Source of the DNA: JACCVL01 sp963695375
GTDB taxonomy: Bacteria; Actinomycetota; Actinomycetes; Propionibacteriales; Nocardioidaceae
Direction: 5' to 3'
Length of the DNA stretch: 64,000 nt
NCBI GenBank assembly: GCA_963695375.1
Contig: OY968767.1
Span: 1,178,001 to 1,242,000, forward strand
Shown here piece after piece: positions 40,766 through 48,482 of the stretch. The position numbers and the translations under genes were made by a program. Numbering within the stretch: position 1 is the stretch's first letter; the number at the start of each line of letters is the position of its first letter. The notes beneath the pieces are model-generated. The model was not told the DNA's origin. It saw only the letters and a list, made by a program, of their open reading frames with translations, and searched no databases.

Positions 40766-42304
40766 TCAGTCCTGCCGGCGGGTCCGGATCCGCAACGCCC
40801 CGGCCAGCACGAGCAGCGGCGCGCCAGCGAGCAGCAGGGCCGGCGACAGCGCGGCGTCGGTGGCCGCTCCGTGCCCAGCCGGCGCGGCGATCGGCTGGTC
40901 CGGCCGGGTGAACTGCGGGCCGCGCGGATCCTGCGGGTGCAGCGCCGGGACCGACCGGTCGCCACCGGAGAAGCGGTACACGTCCAGCCCGCGGGTGAGG
41001 TCGTTGGCGTAGCCGAAGAACGACCCGTCGGGGCGGATCTCGTTGGTCTTGAACGACCAGGCGTCCGCGTCCGGGAAGACGTAGTGCCCGATCTCCCGCA
41101 TGCCGATCCCGTCGCCGACGGCCACGTCGTCCGGCGATCCCTGGTAGTCGGCCAGCCCGGAGATGTCGAGCACCCGGACGCCCTGGGTGTACCAGGCGAT
41201 CGTCAGCATCTCCTGGCGCGGGTAGATGCGCAGGACGTGCGAGGTGCAGGTGCCGCCGGCCTGCGGCTGCACCGTGGGGATGAACCAGGTGCCCACCTTG
41301 TTCGCCAGCGGGTCCTGGACCTTGTCGCCGGTGATGTCGTAGACGTGCAGCCCGCCGCCGGGGCACTCGACGCTGCCGGCCGCACCGGCCCGCTCGTCGG
41401 TCACCACCAGCAACCGGCGCCGGTCACCGTCGCTCGTCCGCATCGTCACCGGGTCGGACTGGTGCACGACGTTGATCGCCGGGTCGGTGAAGCCGCTGAT
41501 GATCTCGGGGCGGCGTGGGTTGGACGTGTCGAGCACCAGCGTCTGGGACAGCGCGGCCGAGTACGCCCGGGTGCCGCTGCGGTTGAACGTGATGTCGTGC
41601 GACTCCGAGCCGAGCGACGCCGGGACGAACGGGATCCGGAAGTCGCGCACCTTCTCCGGCTGCGCCGGTCGCCGGATGTCGTAGATGGTGATCGTCGGCT
41701 CGGTGCTGCTGATCAGGTCGGAGTTCGAGTTGTAGAGGTAGTTCCCGCTCGGGTGCACGGTCATGTTGTGCGACCCCCGGGGCACCGGCGCGAAGCCGAC
41801 CGTCCGCGGGTTGGCGGGGTGGGTGATGTTCACGATCACGGTGCCGGAGGCGTCCGGCCCAAGGCCGAGGTCGCTGGCGCACTGTGAGGCGGCACCGGCC
41901 GCGCCGAACGTGCCGTCCGCGGTGTACGAGGCGAGGACCCGGTCGCCCTTCGGCCAGACCTGGATGTCGCCCTGGCTCACGTCGCAGTCGTACTCGGCGA
42001 CCTTGCGCGGGTTGCGCGGGTCGTCGATGTTGACGATCTGCATCCCCTTGCGCAGGGTGCCGGCCAGCGCGAAGTCGCGGTGCCCGATCCGCACGAACTC
42101 GATGTCCGAGCCCCGCTGGGCCTCGCCGGTGTCGTCGTACTGCACGTTGGCGACCGCCTGCATCGACGCCGACTCGCCCTCGGTGGCCAGCTGCTCGCCG
42201 AGGCTCGCGGACGGGTGGTCGCCGGCCCCGTGCGCGGCGGCGGGGCTGGCGGGAAGCAGGACGAGCGCGGTGACGACACCGGCTCCAAGGACCTGACGGC
42301 GCAT
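40766..42304 (-). CDS. Secreted LVIVD-repeat beta-propeller protein with C-terminal membrane anchor
   Basis: A 512-residue exported protein. The signal peptide (MRRQVLGAGVVTALVLLPAS, cleavage near AAAHGAG) is followed by LVIVD-type repeats: GMQIVNIDDPRNPRKVAEYD, GTVIVNITHPANPRTVGFAP, TITIYDIRRPAQPEKVRDFR, QTLVLDTSNPRRPEIISGF and GVRVLDISGLADYQGSP. Each gives one blade of a propeller. The C-terminal helix LLLAGAPLLVLAGALRIRT and its basic end should hold it in the membrane. It is a paralogue of the convergent gene at 38608. AGGAG precedes the ATG on the minus strand. The ligand and role are unknown; a surface adhesion or binding role is only a guess. Confidence 0.88.
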   Translation of the reverse strand: MRRQVLGAGVVTALVLLPASPAAAHGAGDHPSASLGEQLATEGESASMQAVANVQYDDTGEAQRGSDIEFVRIGHRDFALAGTLRKGMQIVNIDDPRNPRKVAEYDCDVSQGDIQVWPKGDRVLASYTADGTFGAAGAASQCASDLGLGPDASGTVIVNITHPANPRTVGFAPVPRGSHNMTVHPSGNYLYNSNSDLISSTEPTITIYDIRRPAQPEKVRDFRIPFVPASLGSESHDITFNRSGTRAYSAALSQTLVLDTSNPRRPEIISGFTDPAINVVHQSDPVTMRTSDGDRRRLLVVTDERAGAAGSVECPGGGLHVYDITGDKVQDPLANKVGTWFIPTVQPQAGGTCTSHVLRIYPRQEMLTIAWYTQGVRVLDISGLADYQGSPDDVAVGDGIGMREIGHYVFPDADAWSFKTNEIRPDGSFFGYANDLTRGLDVYRFSGGDRSVPALHPQDPRGPQFTRPDQPIAAPAGHGAATDAALSPALLLAGAPLLVLAGALRIRTRRQD

Positions 42305-42393
42305 GCGGGGGCTCCTGACGAGTCGGCGTACGCAGGGACAACGACTCGCGCGGGCAGAGGTCACGGGCCGGCGGACCGGCGGGCCGGCCACCG

Positions 42394-42399
42394 TAGGCT
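42394..42399 (+). promoter_or_regulatory. TAGGCT -10 hexamer, leaderless start
   Basis: TAGGCT ends 7 nt before the GTG at 42407. Confidence 0.45.
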
Positions 42400-42406
42400 C
42401 GGGGCT

Positions 42407-42904
42407 GTGACCAGCGCGGACCCGTTCGATGTGCCGGGAGTGGCGTGGGTACGTCTCGGCCCGGGGCTGATCCGGGAGCGCCGGCTGGTGGTGGTGCTGC
42501 TGGCCGGGCTGCTGCTCGGCGGGCTGGGGGTCGCGACGGTGCTCCGACCGGAGCGTGCCGGCTGGTGGGGCGGGCTGGCCGTGCTCGTGCTGCTGCTGCT
42601 CGGCGTGGCATGGCGGGTCATCGACCGCTCGGTGCGGGCCTGGGGGTACGCCGAGCGGGACGACGACGTGATCGTCACCCGCGGCGTCTCCTGGCGACGC
42701 ATCGACGTGGTCCCCTACGGCCGGATGCAGATGGTCGACGTCAGCTCCGGCCCGTTGGATCGGATGTTCGGGCTGGCCACGGTGCGGCTGCACACGGCGT
42801 CGCCGACCACGAGCGGCCGGATCCCCGGCCTGGCCCCGGCCGAGGCGGCCCGGCTCCGGGACCGGCTGACCAGGCGCGGCGAGGTCCAGGCCACCGGGCT
42901 GTGA
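42407..42904 (+). CDS. PH-domain (bPH2/YdbS-like) membrane protein
   Basis: A 165-residue protein with two membrane segments (RLVVVLLAGLLLGGLGVATV and GGLAVLVLLLLGVAWRVIDR) followed by one bacterial PH domain of the bPH2 (formerly DUF304) type: VIVTRGVSWRRIDVVPYGRM, MVDVSSGPLDRMFGLATVRL. The layout is that of Bacillus YdbS. Its GTGA overlap with the next gene shows the usual YdbS-YdbT pairing. The role of the pair is not well defined; in Bacillus it has been linked to resistance to certain bacteriocins. Confidence 0.85.
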   Translation: MTSADPFDVPGVAWVRLGPGLIRERRLVVVLLAGLLLGGLGVATVLRPERAGWWGGLAVLVLLLLGVAWRVIDRSVRAWGYAERDDDVIVTRGVSWRRIDVVPYGRMQMVDVSSGPLDRMFGLATVRLHTASPTTSGRIPGLAPAEAARLRDRLTRRGEVQATGL

Positions 42905-44205
42905 GCGACGCCCCGGAACCCGGCTTCTCCCGGGTGCACCCGCTGTCCCCGCTGCTGCGCGGCGGCCTGGTGCTCGTCGCGCTGGCCGTGGCCGCCGGCC
43001 GGCAGCTGGCGGAGGGCGCCGACCTGTCCCGAGAGTGGTGGCTGGTCCCGCTGGCGCTGCTGGGCAGCCTGCTGCTCGGCGCGGTCTCCTGGTGGTTCAC
43101 GCGGTACCGGGTGGGTGCCGACGAGCTGCGCATCGACACCGGCGTGCTGCTGCGGCGCTCGCGCCGGATCCGGCTGGACCGGATCCAGGCTATCGAGGTC
43201 CAGCAGCCGTTCCTTGCCCGGCTGTTCGGGATGGCATCGCTCGCGATCGAGACCGCCGGTGGCGCGGAGAGCGAGGCGACCCTGTCCTACCTGACGCTCG
43301 CGCAGGCCAACCGGTTGCGCCGGCACCTGCTCGTCGAGGCCGGTCGGGAGGGCGGTCTCGAGGCCGGAACCGGCGATACCGCAGAGCGGGTCCCCGACCA
43401 GCTGCTGCACCGCGTGGATCCCGGCCTGCTGCTGGCGTCCCAGCTGCTGCGCACCGGCCCGCTGCTGTCGGCGATCGGGGCGGTGCTGATCGCCATCGTC
43501 GGGACAGCCGCCGGTCAGCCGCTCTCGCTGGCGGCACTGATCCCCTTCGGACTGGCCGCGGCGACGCCGGTGGTGCAGGGCTTCGTGTCCGGCTACGACT
43601 TCACCGTCCGACGCTCGGCGCGGGGGGTGTCCGTCCGCGCCGGCCTGTTCGGCGTGCGGGCCGCGGCGCTGCCGGTCCAGCGCATCCGTGGCCTGGTGCT
43701 GACCGAGCCGATGGTCTGGCGGAGGCTCGGCTGGGTCGCCGTGCACGTGACCGTCGCCGGAGTGGTCGTCCGCGGCGAGGAGGATCACCGGCTGTCGACG
43801 ACGCTGTTGCCGGTGGCGCGGCGGGTGGATGCGCAGCGGCTCGTCGAGCAGGTCGTGCCGGGCCTCGACCTGGGCCGGCTGCGGCTGACCCGTCCGCCGC
43901 GAGTGGCCCGGCGGCTGGACCCGGTGGCGTGGCCGGTGCTCGGTCACGGCGGCGACCCGCAGCACGTCGCGACCCGGCGCGGCGTGCTGACCCGCCGGGT
44001 CGACATCGTGCCGCGGGGGGCGGTGCAGTCCTGCGGCCTGCGGCAGGGGCCGCTGCAGCGCCGACTCGGGCTGGCCACCGTGGGGCTGCACCTGCCATCG
44101 GGTCCGACCGCGCCGAGGGCCGTACACCGGTCCGTGACGGAGGCCTGGGAGATCACCCTGACCGGCGCGGCCCAGCCCTCGACCAGCGATGATGCATTCC
44201 GGTAG
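42901..44205 (+). CDS. PH-domain (bPH2/YdbT-like) membrane protein with repeated domains
   Basis: A 434-residue partner of the preceding gene. It has alternating membrane pairs and bPH2 domains: RYRVGADELRIDTGVLLRRS with RIRLDRIQAIEVQQPFLARL and AETAGGAESEATLSYL-like strands, a second domain around DFTVRRSARGVSVRAGLFGV and LPVQRIRGLVLTEPMVWRRL, and a third, shorter copy near VATRRGVLTRRVDIVPRGAV. Membrane segments include WWLVPLALLGSLLLGAVSWW and LLSAIGAVLIAIVGTAAGQP. This matches YdbT. It converges on the MidA-like gene. Confidence 0.85.
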   Translation: MSDAPEPGFSRVHPLSPLLRGGLVLVALAVAAGRQLAEGADLSREWWLVPLALLGSLLLGAVSWWFTRYRVGADELRIDTGVLLRRSRRIRLDRIQAIEVQQPFLARLFGMASLAIETAGGAESEATLSYLTLAQANRLRRHLLVEAGREGGLEAGTGDTAERVPDQLLHRVDPGLLLASQLLRTGPLLSAIGAVLIAIVGTAAGQPLSLAALIPFGLAAATPVVQGFVSGYDFTVRRSARGVSVRAGLFGVRAAALPVQRIRGLVLTEPMVWRRLGWVAVHVTVAGVVVRGEEDHRLSTTLLPVARRVDAQRLVEQVVPGLDLGRLRLTRPPRVARRLDPVAWPVLGHGGDPQHVATRRGVLTRRVDIVPRGAVQSCGLRQGPLQRRLGLATVGLHLPSGPTAPRAVHRSVTEAWEITLTGAAQPSTSDDAFR

Positions 44206-44212
44206 CCCGCGC

Positions 44213-44226
44213 GACGCAAATGCGTC
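44213..44226. terminator. Short hairpin between convergent genes, reaching into a stop codon
   Basis: GACGCA (44213-44218) pairs with TGCGTC (44221-44226) around AA. The right arm overlaps the stop codon of the MidA-like gene (44225-44227), and the other stop is eight bases away. The loop is short, so a larger wobble-paired form may be the real structure. Confidence 0.35.
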
Positions 44227-45157
44227 ATCGCCGGTCGGTGATCACCCAGCCGAGCTCGCCCAGCCCGCCCGCCGCCCGAGCCTGCGCCTCGCGACCGGCT
44301 CGGGACAGGGCGGCTAGCCGGCCGGCCGGACTCGCCGGACCGGCCGGCTCGAGCGACCCATCCGGACCGGTCGGCTCACCCCCACCGGCGAGCAGGTCGC
44401 GCTGCCGGTGCAGTGTCCCGCCACCGCGGTCGGCGACGGCGTCCAGCGCCACGTCCGCGGTCACGTCGACGCTGCCGTCGTACCGCGGCCGGACCCGACG
44501 GCCGGCCGCGTACGCACGCAGCGATCCGCCGACGGGGCGACCCGACCGCACGTGCCCATAGTCGACCGCCACCGCCAGCCCGCGAGACACCCGCCCGACC
44601 AGGTCCGCCCAGACGTCGTCCCGGGACCGTCCCACCTCGGCCCGGTCGCCGGGCGCCGTGACCGGCCACCACCGCCGCAGCCAGGCCAGGTCCGCCCCGG
44701 CCACCGGCGCGCCGGCGTGCTCGACCCCGGTCCGCGGGTCGACGTGCAGCTCCCGGACCCGGCCGGAGCCGTCGACCTCGACCACCGGGCAGGGAACGGT
44801 GTCGAGCAGCTCGTGGGCCACCAGCAGGCCCTGCACGCTGTCGGGCAGCGCCGACCGCCAGCCGATCGCAGCCGGCAGCTCGGGCGGCCGGGTCCGCAGC
44901 TCCACCGCCAGCAGCCGAAGCCCGGGGTCGAGCAGGTGCGCCGCGGCCAGCAGCTCTCCACGTCCGGCGCCGACGTCGACCACGGTGTCCAGCCCGGCCT
45001 CGCGCGCCATCGCCACCACGGCCGCGGCCACCTCCGGCCCCAGCTGGGGGGCCGTCACGAAGTGTGCCGCCGGCCACTCGCGGGCATAGAAGCCGGCACC
45101 GGGCGTGGCGTACAGCGCCGCCCGCCAGGCCCGCTCCAGAGTCGGCATGGCGTGCAC
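44225..45157 (-). CDS. MidA-like SAM-dependent methyltransferase (DUF185 family)
   Basis: A 310-residue member of the NDUFAF7/MidA family, which in mitochondria methylates an arginine of the complex I subunit NDUFS2 (the NuoD equivalent). The SAM motif is VVDVGAGRGELLAAAHLL; the family motifs LLVAHELLDTVPCPVVEV and VAVDYGHVRSG follow. The N-terminus has TPGAGFYAREWPAAHFVTAP, shorter than usual. I chose GTG 45157 because TACCGT lies six bases before it; ATG 45148 is the alternative three codons later. It is divergent from the TIGR00725 gene. That a NuoD-like gene lies about 8 kb away is interesting but may be coincidence. Confidence 0.8.
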   Translation of the reverse strand: MHAMPTLERAWRAALYATPGAGFYAREWPAAHFVTAPQLGPEVAAAVVAMAREAGLDTVVDVGAGRGELLAAAHLLDPGLRLLAVELRTRPPELPAAIGWRSALPDSVQGLLVAHELLDTVPCPVVEVDGSGRVRELHVDPRTGVEHAGAPVAGADLAWLRRWWPVTAPGDRAEVGRSRDDVWADLVGRVSRGLAVAVDYGHVRSGRPVGGSLRAYAAGRRVRPRYDGSVDVTADVALDAVADRGGGTLHRQRDLLAGGGEPTGPDGSLEPAGPASPAGRLAALSRAGREAQARAAGGLGELGWVITDRR

Positions 45158-45163
45158 GTCCCG

Positions 45164-45169
45164 ACGGTA
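45164..45169 (-). promoter_or_regulatory. TACCGT -10 hexamer, leaderless start of MidA-like gene
   Basis: On the minus strand TACCGT is followed by six bases and GTG at 45157. The opposing hexamer at 45175-45180 is only five bases away, so RNA polymerase cannot occupy both promoters at once. Confidence 0.45.
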
Positions 45170-45174
45170 CGGCC

Positions 45175-45180
45175 TAGCGT
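45175..45180 (+). promoter_or_regulatory. TAGCGT -10 hexamer, leaderless start
   Basis: TAGCGT ends 7 nt before the ATG at 45188. Confidence 0.5.
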
Positions 45181-45187
45181 CCGGGCG

Positions 45188-45649
45188 ATGAGGCACCCGC
45201 CGTACGTCGCCGTGGTCGGACCCAGCGAGGCCGGCCCGGACCTCGTCGCGCTGGCCCGCTCCGCGGGCGAGGCGCTGGCCGATCGCGGCTGGGTGGTCGT
45301 GACCGGGGGGCTGACGGGTGTGATGGCGGGTGCCGCGGCCGGCGCCGCGTCGCATGGCGGGACGGTGGTCGGGCTGCTGCCCGGTGACGACCGGTTCGCC
45401 GCCAGCGCCGGCCACACCGTGGTGCTCCCGACCGGACTCGGCGAGCTGCGCAACGGGCTCGTCGTCCGGGTCTGCGACGCCCTGCTGGCAGTCGGCGGCA
45501 GCTGGGGCACGCAGAGCGAGATCGCGCTGGCGGTTCGGACCGGCCGGCCGGTGCACGTGGTCGCCGGCTGGGAGCAGCCGGCACCCGGAGCCGAGGACTT
45601 CACCGACGTGGACGCAGCGGTGGCGGCTCTCGCCGTTCGGCTGGGCTGA
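45188..45649 (+). CDS. TIGR00725/LOG-like Rossmann-fold protein
   Basis: A 153-residue protein of the TIGR00725 family, related to lysine decarboxylase-like (LOG) proteins. Motifs are VAVVGPSEAGPDLVALARSA, VVVTGGLTGVMAGAAAGAAS, GGTVVGLLPGDDR and VGGSWGTQSEIALAVRTGRP. The last is the family form of the nucleotide-binding GGxGTxxE loop, with Gly-Ser-Trp-Gly-Thr-Gln-Ser-Glu, so catalytic Glu is kept. Substrate is unknown; nucleotide hydrolysis is plausible. It is divergent from the MidA-like gene and upstream of the DUF2520-panC-coaX group. Confidence 0.85.
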   Translation: MRHPPYVAVVGPSEAGPDLVALARSAGEALADRGWVVVTGGLTGVMAGAAAGAASHGGTVVGLLPGDDRFAASAGHTVVLPTGLGELRNGLVVRVCDALLAVGGSWGTQSEIALAVRTGRPVHVVAGWEQPAPGAEDFTDVDAAVAALAVRLG

Positions 45650-45778
45650 CCGCCACGGTGATGTGACCGACGGCACCGCCGCGGCTGGTGGTCACGACGC
45701 GGGCCGCCGACGTAGGCTCGACGGGCACGGCCCCACCGTCTGGTACCCGTCCAGGGACTGGAACGAAAGGTGCAGCGC

Positions 45779-46759
45779 ATGCCCCGTCCGCACGGACGAC
45801 CTCACCCTGCGCCCCCCTCGGCGCGGCTCCACCGGCACCGCATCGGTGTCATCGGTGCCGGCCGCGTCGGCGCGGTCCTGGGTGCCGCGCTGCACGTCGC
45901 CGGCCACGACGTGGCCGCCGCCTCCGGTGCCTCCGCCGCCTCCAGGCTCCGCATCGACACCCTGCTCCCGCACCTGTCCGCGCTGCCGCCTCGCACACCG
46001 GTGGAGGTGGCCGCCGACGCCGACCTGCTGCTGCTGACCGTTCCCGACGACCGGCTGCGCACGCTCGTCGACCGGCTCGTGGCGGCCGGGACGATCCGGG
46101 CCGGGCAGGTGGTGGTGCACACCAGCGGCCGGCACGGTGTCGCGGTGCTGGCTGCCGCGGAGCGCCGGGGGGCGACGACGGTGGCCCTGCACCCGGCGAT
46201 GACCTTCACCGGCACCGACCTCGACCTCGACCGGCTGGCGGGCTGCGTCTTCGGGCTGACCGCCGGCGCCGCCGGGCAGCAGGTCGCTGTGCAGCTGGTC
46301 GCCGACCTCGGTGCACGGGCGGTGGTCATCCCCGAAGAGCAGCGCACGCTGTACCACGCCGCGCTGGCGCACGGGGCGAACCACCTGGTCAGCCTGGTGG
46401 GACAGGCCATGGACCTGCTGCGGGCGACCGGGTCGACCGACCCCGCCGGCACCCTCCGCCCGCTGCTGGCAGCGGCGCTGGACAACTCGCTGAACTACGG
46501 CGACGCCGCGTTGACCGGCCCGGTCGTCCGCGGCGACGCGCAGACGGTGGCCGACCACCTGGCCGCGTTACGGGACCTCGACGGCCGCGCCGTCCCCGGC
46601 GCCGACGACGTTCGAGCCGCGTACGCCACGATGGCAGCGGTGACCGCCGCGCGCGCCGTCCGCGCCGGACGGCTCGACCCCGAGGCGGCCGCCGACCTCG
46701 CCCGGCTCGTGGCGGGCGACGCGCGCACCGACGACGGCCGGGTCAGCAGCGACCGCTGA
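45779..46759 (+). CDS. Rossmann-like and DUF2520 domain oxidoreductase
   Basis: A 326-residue protein. The N-terminal NAD(P)-binding motif RIGVIGAGRVGAVLGAALHV is followed by DLLLLTVPDDRLRTLVDRL and HTSGRHGVAVL, the F420-dependent NADP reductase/prephenate dehydrogenase-like fold. The C-terminal DUF2520 helical domain has EEQRTLYHAALAHGANHLVS and PLLAAALDNSLNYGDAALTG. The gene typically precedes panC in actinobacteria, hinting at a step related to pantoate; this is not proved. The ATG has GAAAGG at proper distance; GTG 45770 is possible. Its TGATG junction overlaps panC. Confidence 0.88.
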   Translation: MPRPHGRPHPAPPSARLHRHRIGVIGAGRVGAVLGAALHVAGHDVAAASGASAASRLRIDTLLPHLSALPPRTPVEVAADADLLLLTVPDDRLRTLVDRLVAAGTIRAGQVVVHTSGRHGVAVLAAAERRGATTVALHPAMTFTGTDLDLDRLAGCVFGLTAGAAGQQVAVQLVADLGARAVVIPEEQRTLYHAALAHGANHLVSLVGQAMDLLRATGSTDPAGTLRPLLAAALDNSLNYGDAALTGPVVRGDAQTVADHLAALRDLDGRAVPGADDVRAAYATMAAVTAARAVRAGRLDPEAAADLARLVAGDARTDDGRVSSDR

Positions 46760-47610
46760 TGCGGCCCCAGCTGACCCGCACGCAGCTGGATCTGGACTCC
46801 GCCCTGTCCGCGCATCGGGCGATGCGGCGCCGGGTCGCGCTCGTCCCGACGATGGGTGCGCTGCACGCCGGGCACGAGGCGCTGCTGCGCCGGGCCCGGG
46901 AGGAGGCCGCCGTCGTCGTCGCCTCGGTGTTCGTGAACCCGACCCAGTTCGGACCGGGCGAGGATCTGCAGCGATACCCGCGCACGCTGGCGGCCGACGT
47001 CGCGGTGACCGCCCAGCACGGCGTGGACGCGGTCTTCGTGCCGGAGGTGCACGAGGTCTATCCCGAGGGCCCCGGCGCCGGTGTCACCGTCGACCCGGGT
47101 CCGCTCGGCGGCGAGCTGGAGGGGGCGGTACGCCCGACCCACTTCCGCGGCGTGCTCACCGTGGTGGCCAAGCTGTTCGGCCTGGTGCGGCCGGACGTCG
47201 CCGTGTTCGGGGAGAAGGACTACCAGCAGCTGGTGCTGGTGCGGCGCCTCGCCCGCGACCTGTGCCTGCCGGTCCGGGTGGTCGGGGAGCCGATCGTGCG
47301 GGAGAGCGACGGGTTGGCGCTGTCGTCGCGGAACGCCTATCTGGACGCCGAGGAGCGGCGCACCGCGCGCGCCCTGTCCGCGGCGCTCCGGCAGGGATGC
47401 GCGCGAGCAGGTGCCGGTGCGGAGTCGGTCGGCGCCGCCGCCGCCCAGCTGCTCGCGGAGACCCCGGGTCTCACGACGGACTACGTCCGCGTGACCGACC
47501 CCGAGCTGGGACCGGCACCGGCCGCGGGACCGGCCCGACTGCTGGTGGCAGCCCGAGTCGGTGGGACCCGGCTGATCGACAACACCGCCCTCGTCCTGGG
47601 CACCGGCTGA
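46759..47610 (+). CDS. panC: Pantothenate synthetase (pantoate-beta-alanine ligase)
   Basis: A 283-residue ATP-dependent ligase making pantothenate. The nucleotidyl-binding motif is VPTMGALHAGHEALL (HxGH), with VFVNPTQFGPGEDLQRYPRT, VFGEKDYQQLVLVRRLARDL and ESDGLALSSRNAYLDAEE. The ATG overlaps the stop of the DUF2520 gene (TGATG), indicating coupling. It is followed after 15 bases by coaX. The gene panD, which makes beta-alanine and often sits between these two, is absent here. Confidence 0.96.
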   Translation: MRPQLTRTQLDLDSALSAHRAMRRRVALVPTMGALHAGHEALLRRAREEAAVVVASVFVNPTQFGPGEDLQRYPRTLAADVAVTAQHGVDAVFVPEVHEVYPEGPGAGVTVDPGPLGGELEGAVRPTHFRGVLTVVAKLFGLVRPDVAVFGEKDYQQLVLVRRLARDLCLPVRVVGEPIVRESDGLALSSRNAYLDAEERRTARALSAALRQGCARAGAGAESVGAAAAQLLAETPGLTTDYVRVTDPELGPAPAAGPARLLVAARVGGTRLIDNTALVLGTG

Positions 47611-47625
47611 CGAGGGGAGCCGACC

Positions 47626-48429
47626 ATGCTGCTGTGTGTCGACGTCGGGAACAGCCGGACGGCACTGGGTCTGTTCGACGGCGACCGGCTGGTGCGGACC
47701 TGGCACGTCGCGACCGAGGAACGGCGCACGGCCGACGAGTGGATGGTCCTGCTGCGCGGTCTGCTGCGCGAGGTCGGCGAGCCCTACGACGCCACGGGGC
47801 TCGACCACGACGGGCTGCCCGCGACCGGGATCGCGGTGTGCTCCACCGTGCCGATGGTCCTGCACGAGATCCGCCAGGTGCTCGAGCTGTCCTTCGGCAC
47901 CGTTCCGCACCTCGTCGTGGAGGCGGGAGTCCGCACCGGGGTCCCCGTGCACATGGACAACCCCAAGGAGGTCGGCACCGACCGGATCGTCAACGCGCTC
48001 GCCGCCGCCACGCTCTACGGTGGTCCGGCGATCGTCGTCGACGTCGGCACCGCGACCACGTTCGACGTGGTCAGCGAGCGCGGCGAGTACATCGGTGGCG
48101 CGATCGCCCCTGGGCTGGAGATCTCGCTGGAGGCGCTGGGCCGTCGCGGAGCCCAGCTGCGCCGGGTCGAGCTGACCCGGCCGCGGTCGGTGATCGCCAA
48201 GAACACGGTCGAGGCGCTGCAGTCCGGCGCCGTGTTCGGCTTCGCCGGGCAGATCGACGGGGTGGTCTCGCGGATGGTCCGCGAGCTGGGGGTCCCTCGA
48301 TCCGCGGTGACCGTCGTCGCCACCGGGGGCCTGGCTCCGGTCGTGATCGCCGAGTGCACCCAGGTCGACGAGCACGAGCCGGCTCTCACACTGATCGGGC
48401 TGCGGCTGGTCTTCGAGCGCAACTGCTGA
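47626..48429 (+). CDS. coaX: Type III pantothenate kinase
   Basis: A 267-residue ASKHA-fold kinase for the first step from pantothenate to CoA. Motifs are LLCVDVGNSRTALGLFDGD (phosphate 1), GTDRIVNALAAATLYGGPAI, VVDVGTATTFDVVSERGEYI (phosphate 2) and GAIAPGLEISLEALGRRGAQ. GAGGGGAG precedes the ATG. Together with panC it forms a short CoA operon; this kinase type is insensitive to CoA feedback. Confidence 0.96.
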   Translation: MLLCVDVGNSRTALGLFDGDRLVRTWHVATEERRTADEWMVLLRGLLREVGEPYDATGLDHDGLPATGIAVCSTVPMVLHEIRQVLELSFGTVPHLVVEAGVRTGVPVHMDNPKEVGTDRIVNALAAATLYGGPAIVVDVGTATTFDVVSERGEYIGGAIAPGLEISLEALGRRGAQLRRVELTRPRSVIAKNTVEALQSGAVFGFAGQIDGVVSRMVRELGVPRSAVTVVATGGLAPVVIAECTQVDEHEPALTLIGLRLVFERNC

Positions 48430-48468
48430 CCCGCCGGTCCCCGCCCTCCCGCTGGTGGGTGCTGGACC

Positions 48469-48474
48469 TAGCCT
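48469..48474 (+). promoter_or_regulatory. TAGCCT -10 hexamer, leaderless start of lysS
   Basis: TAGCCT ends 8 nt before the ATG at 48483, at the long end of the spacing seen in this window. Confidence 0.4.
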
Positions 48475-48482
48475 TGGGCGCC

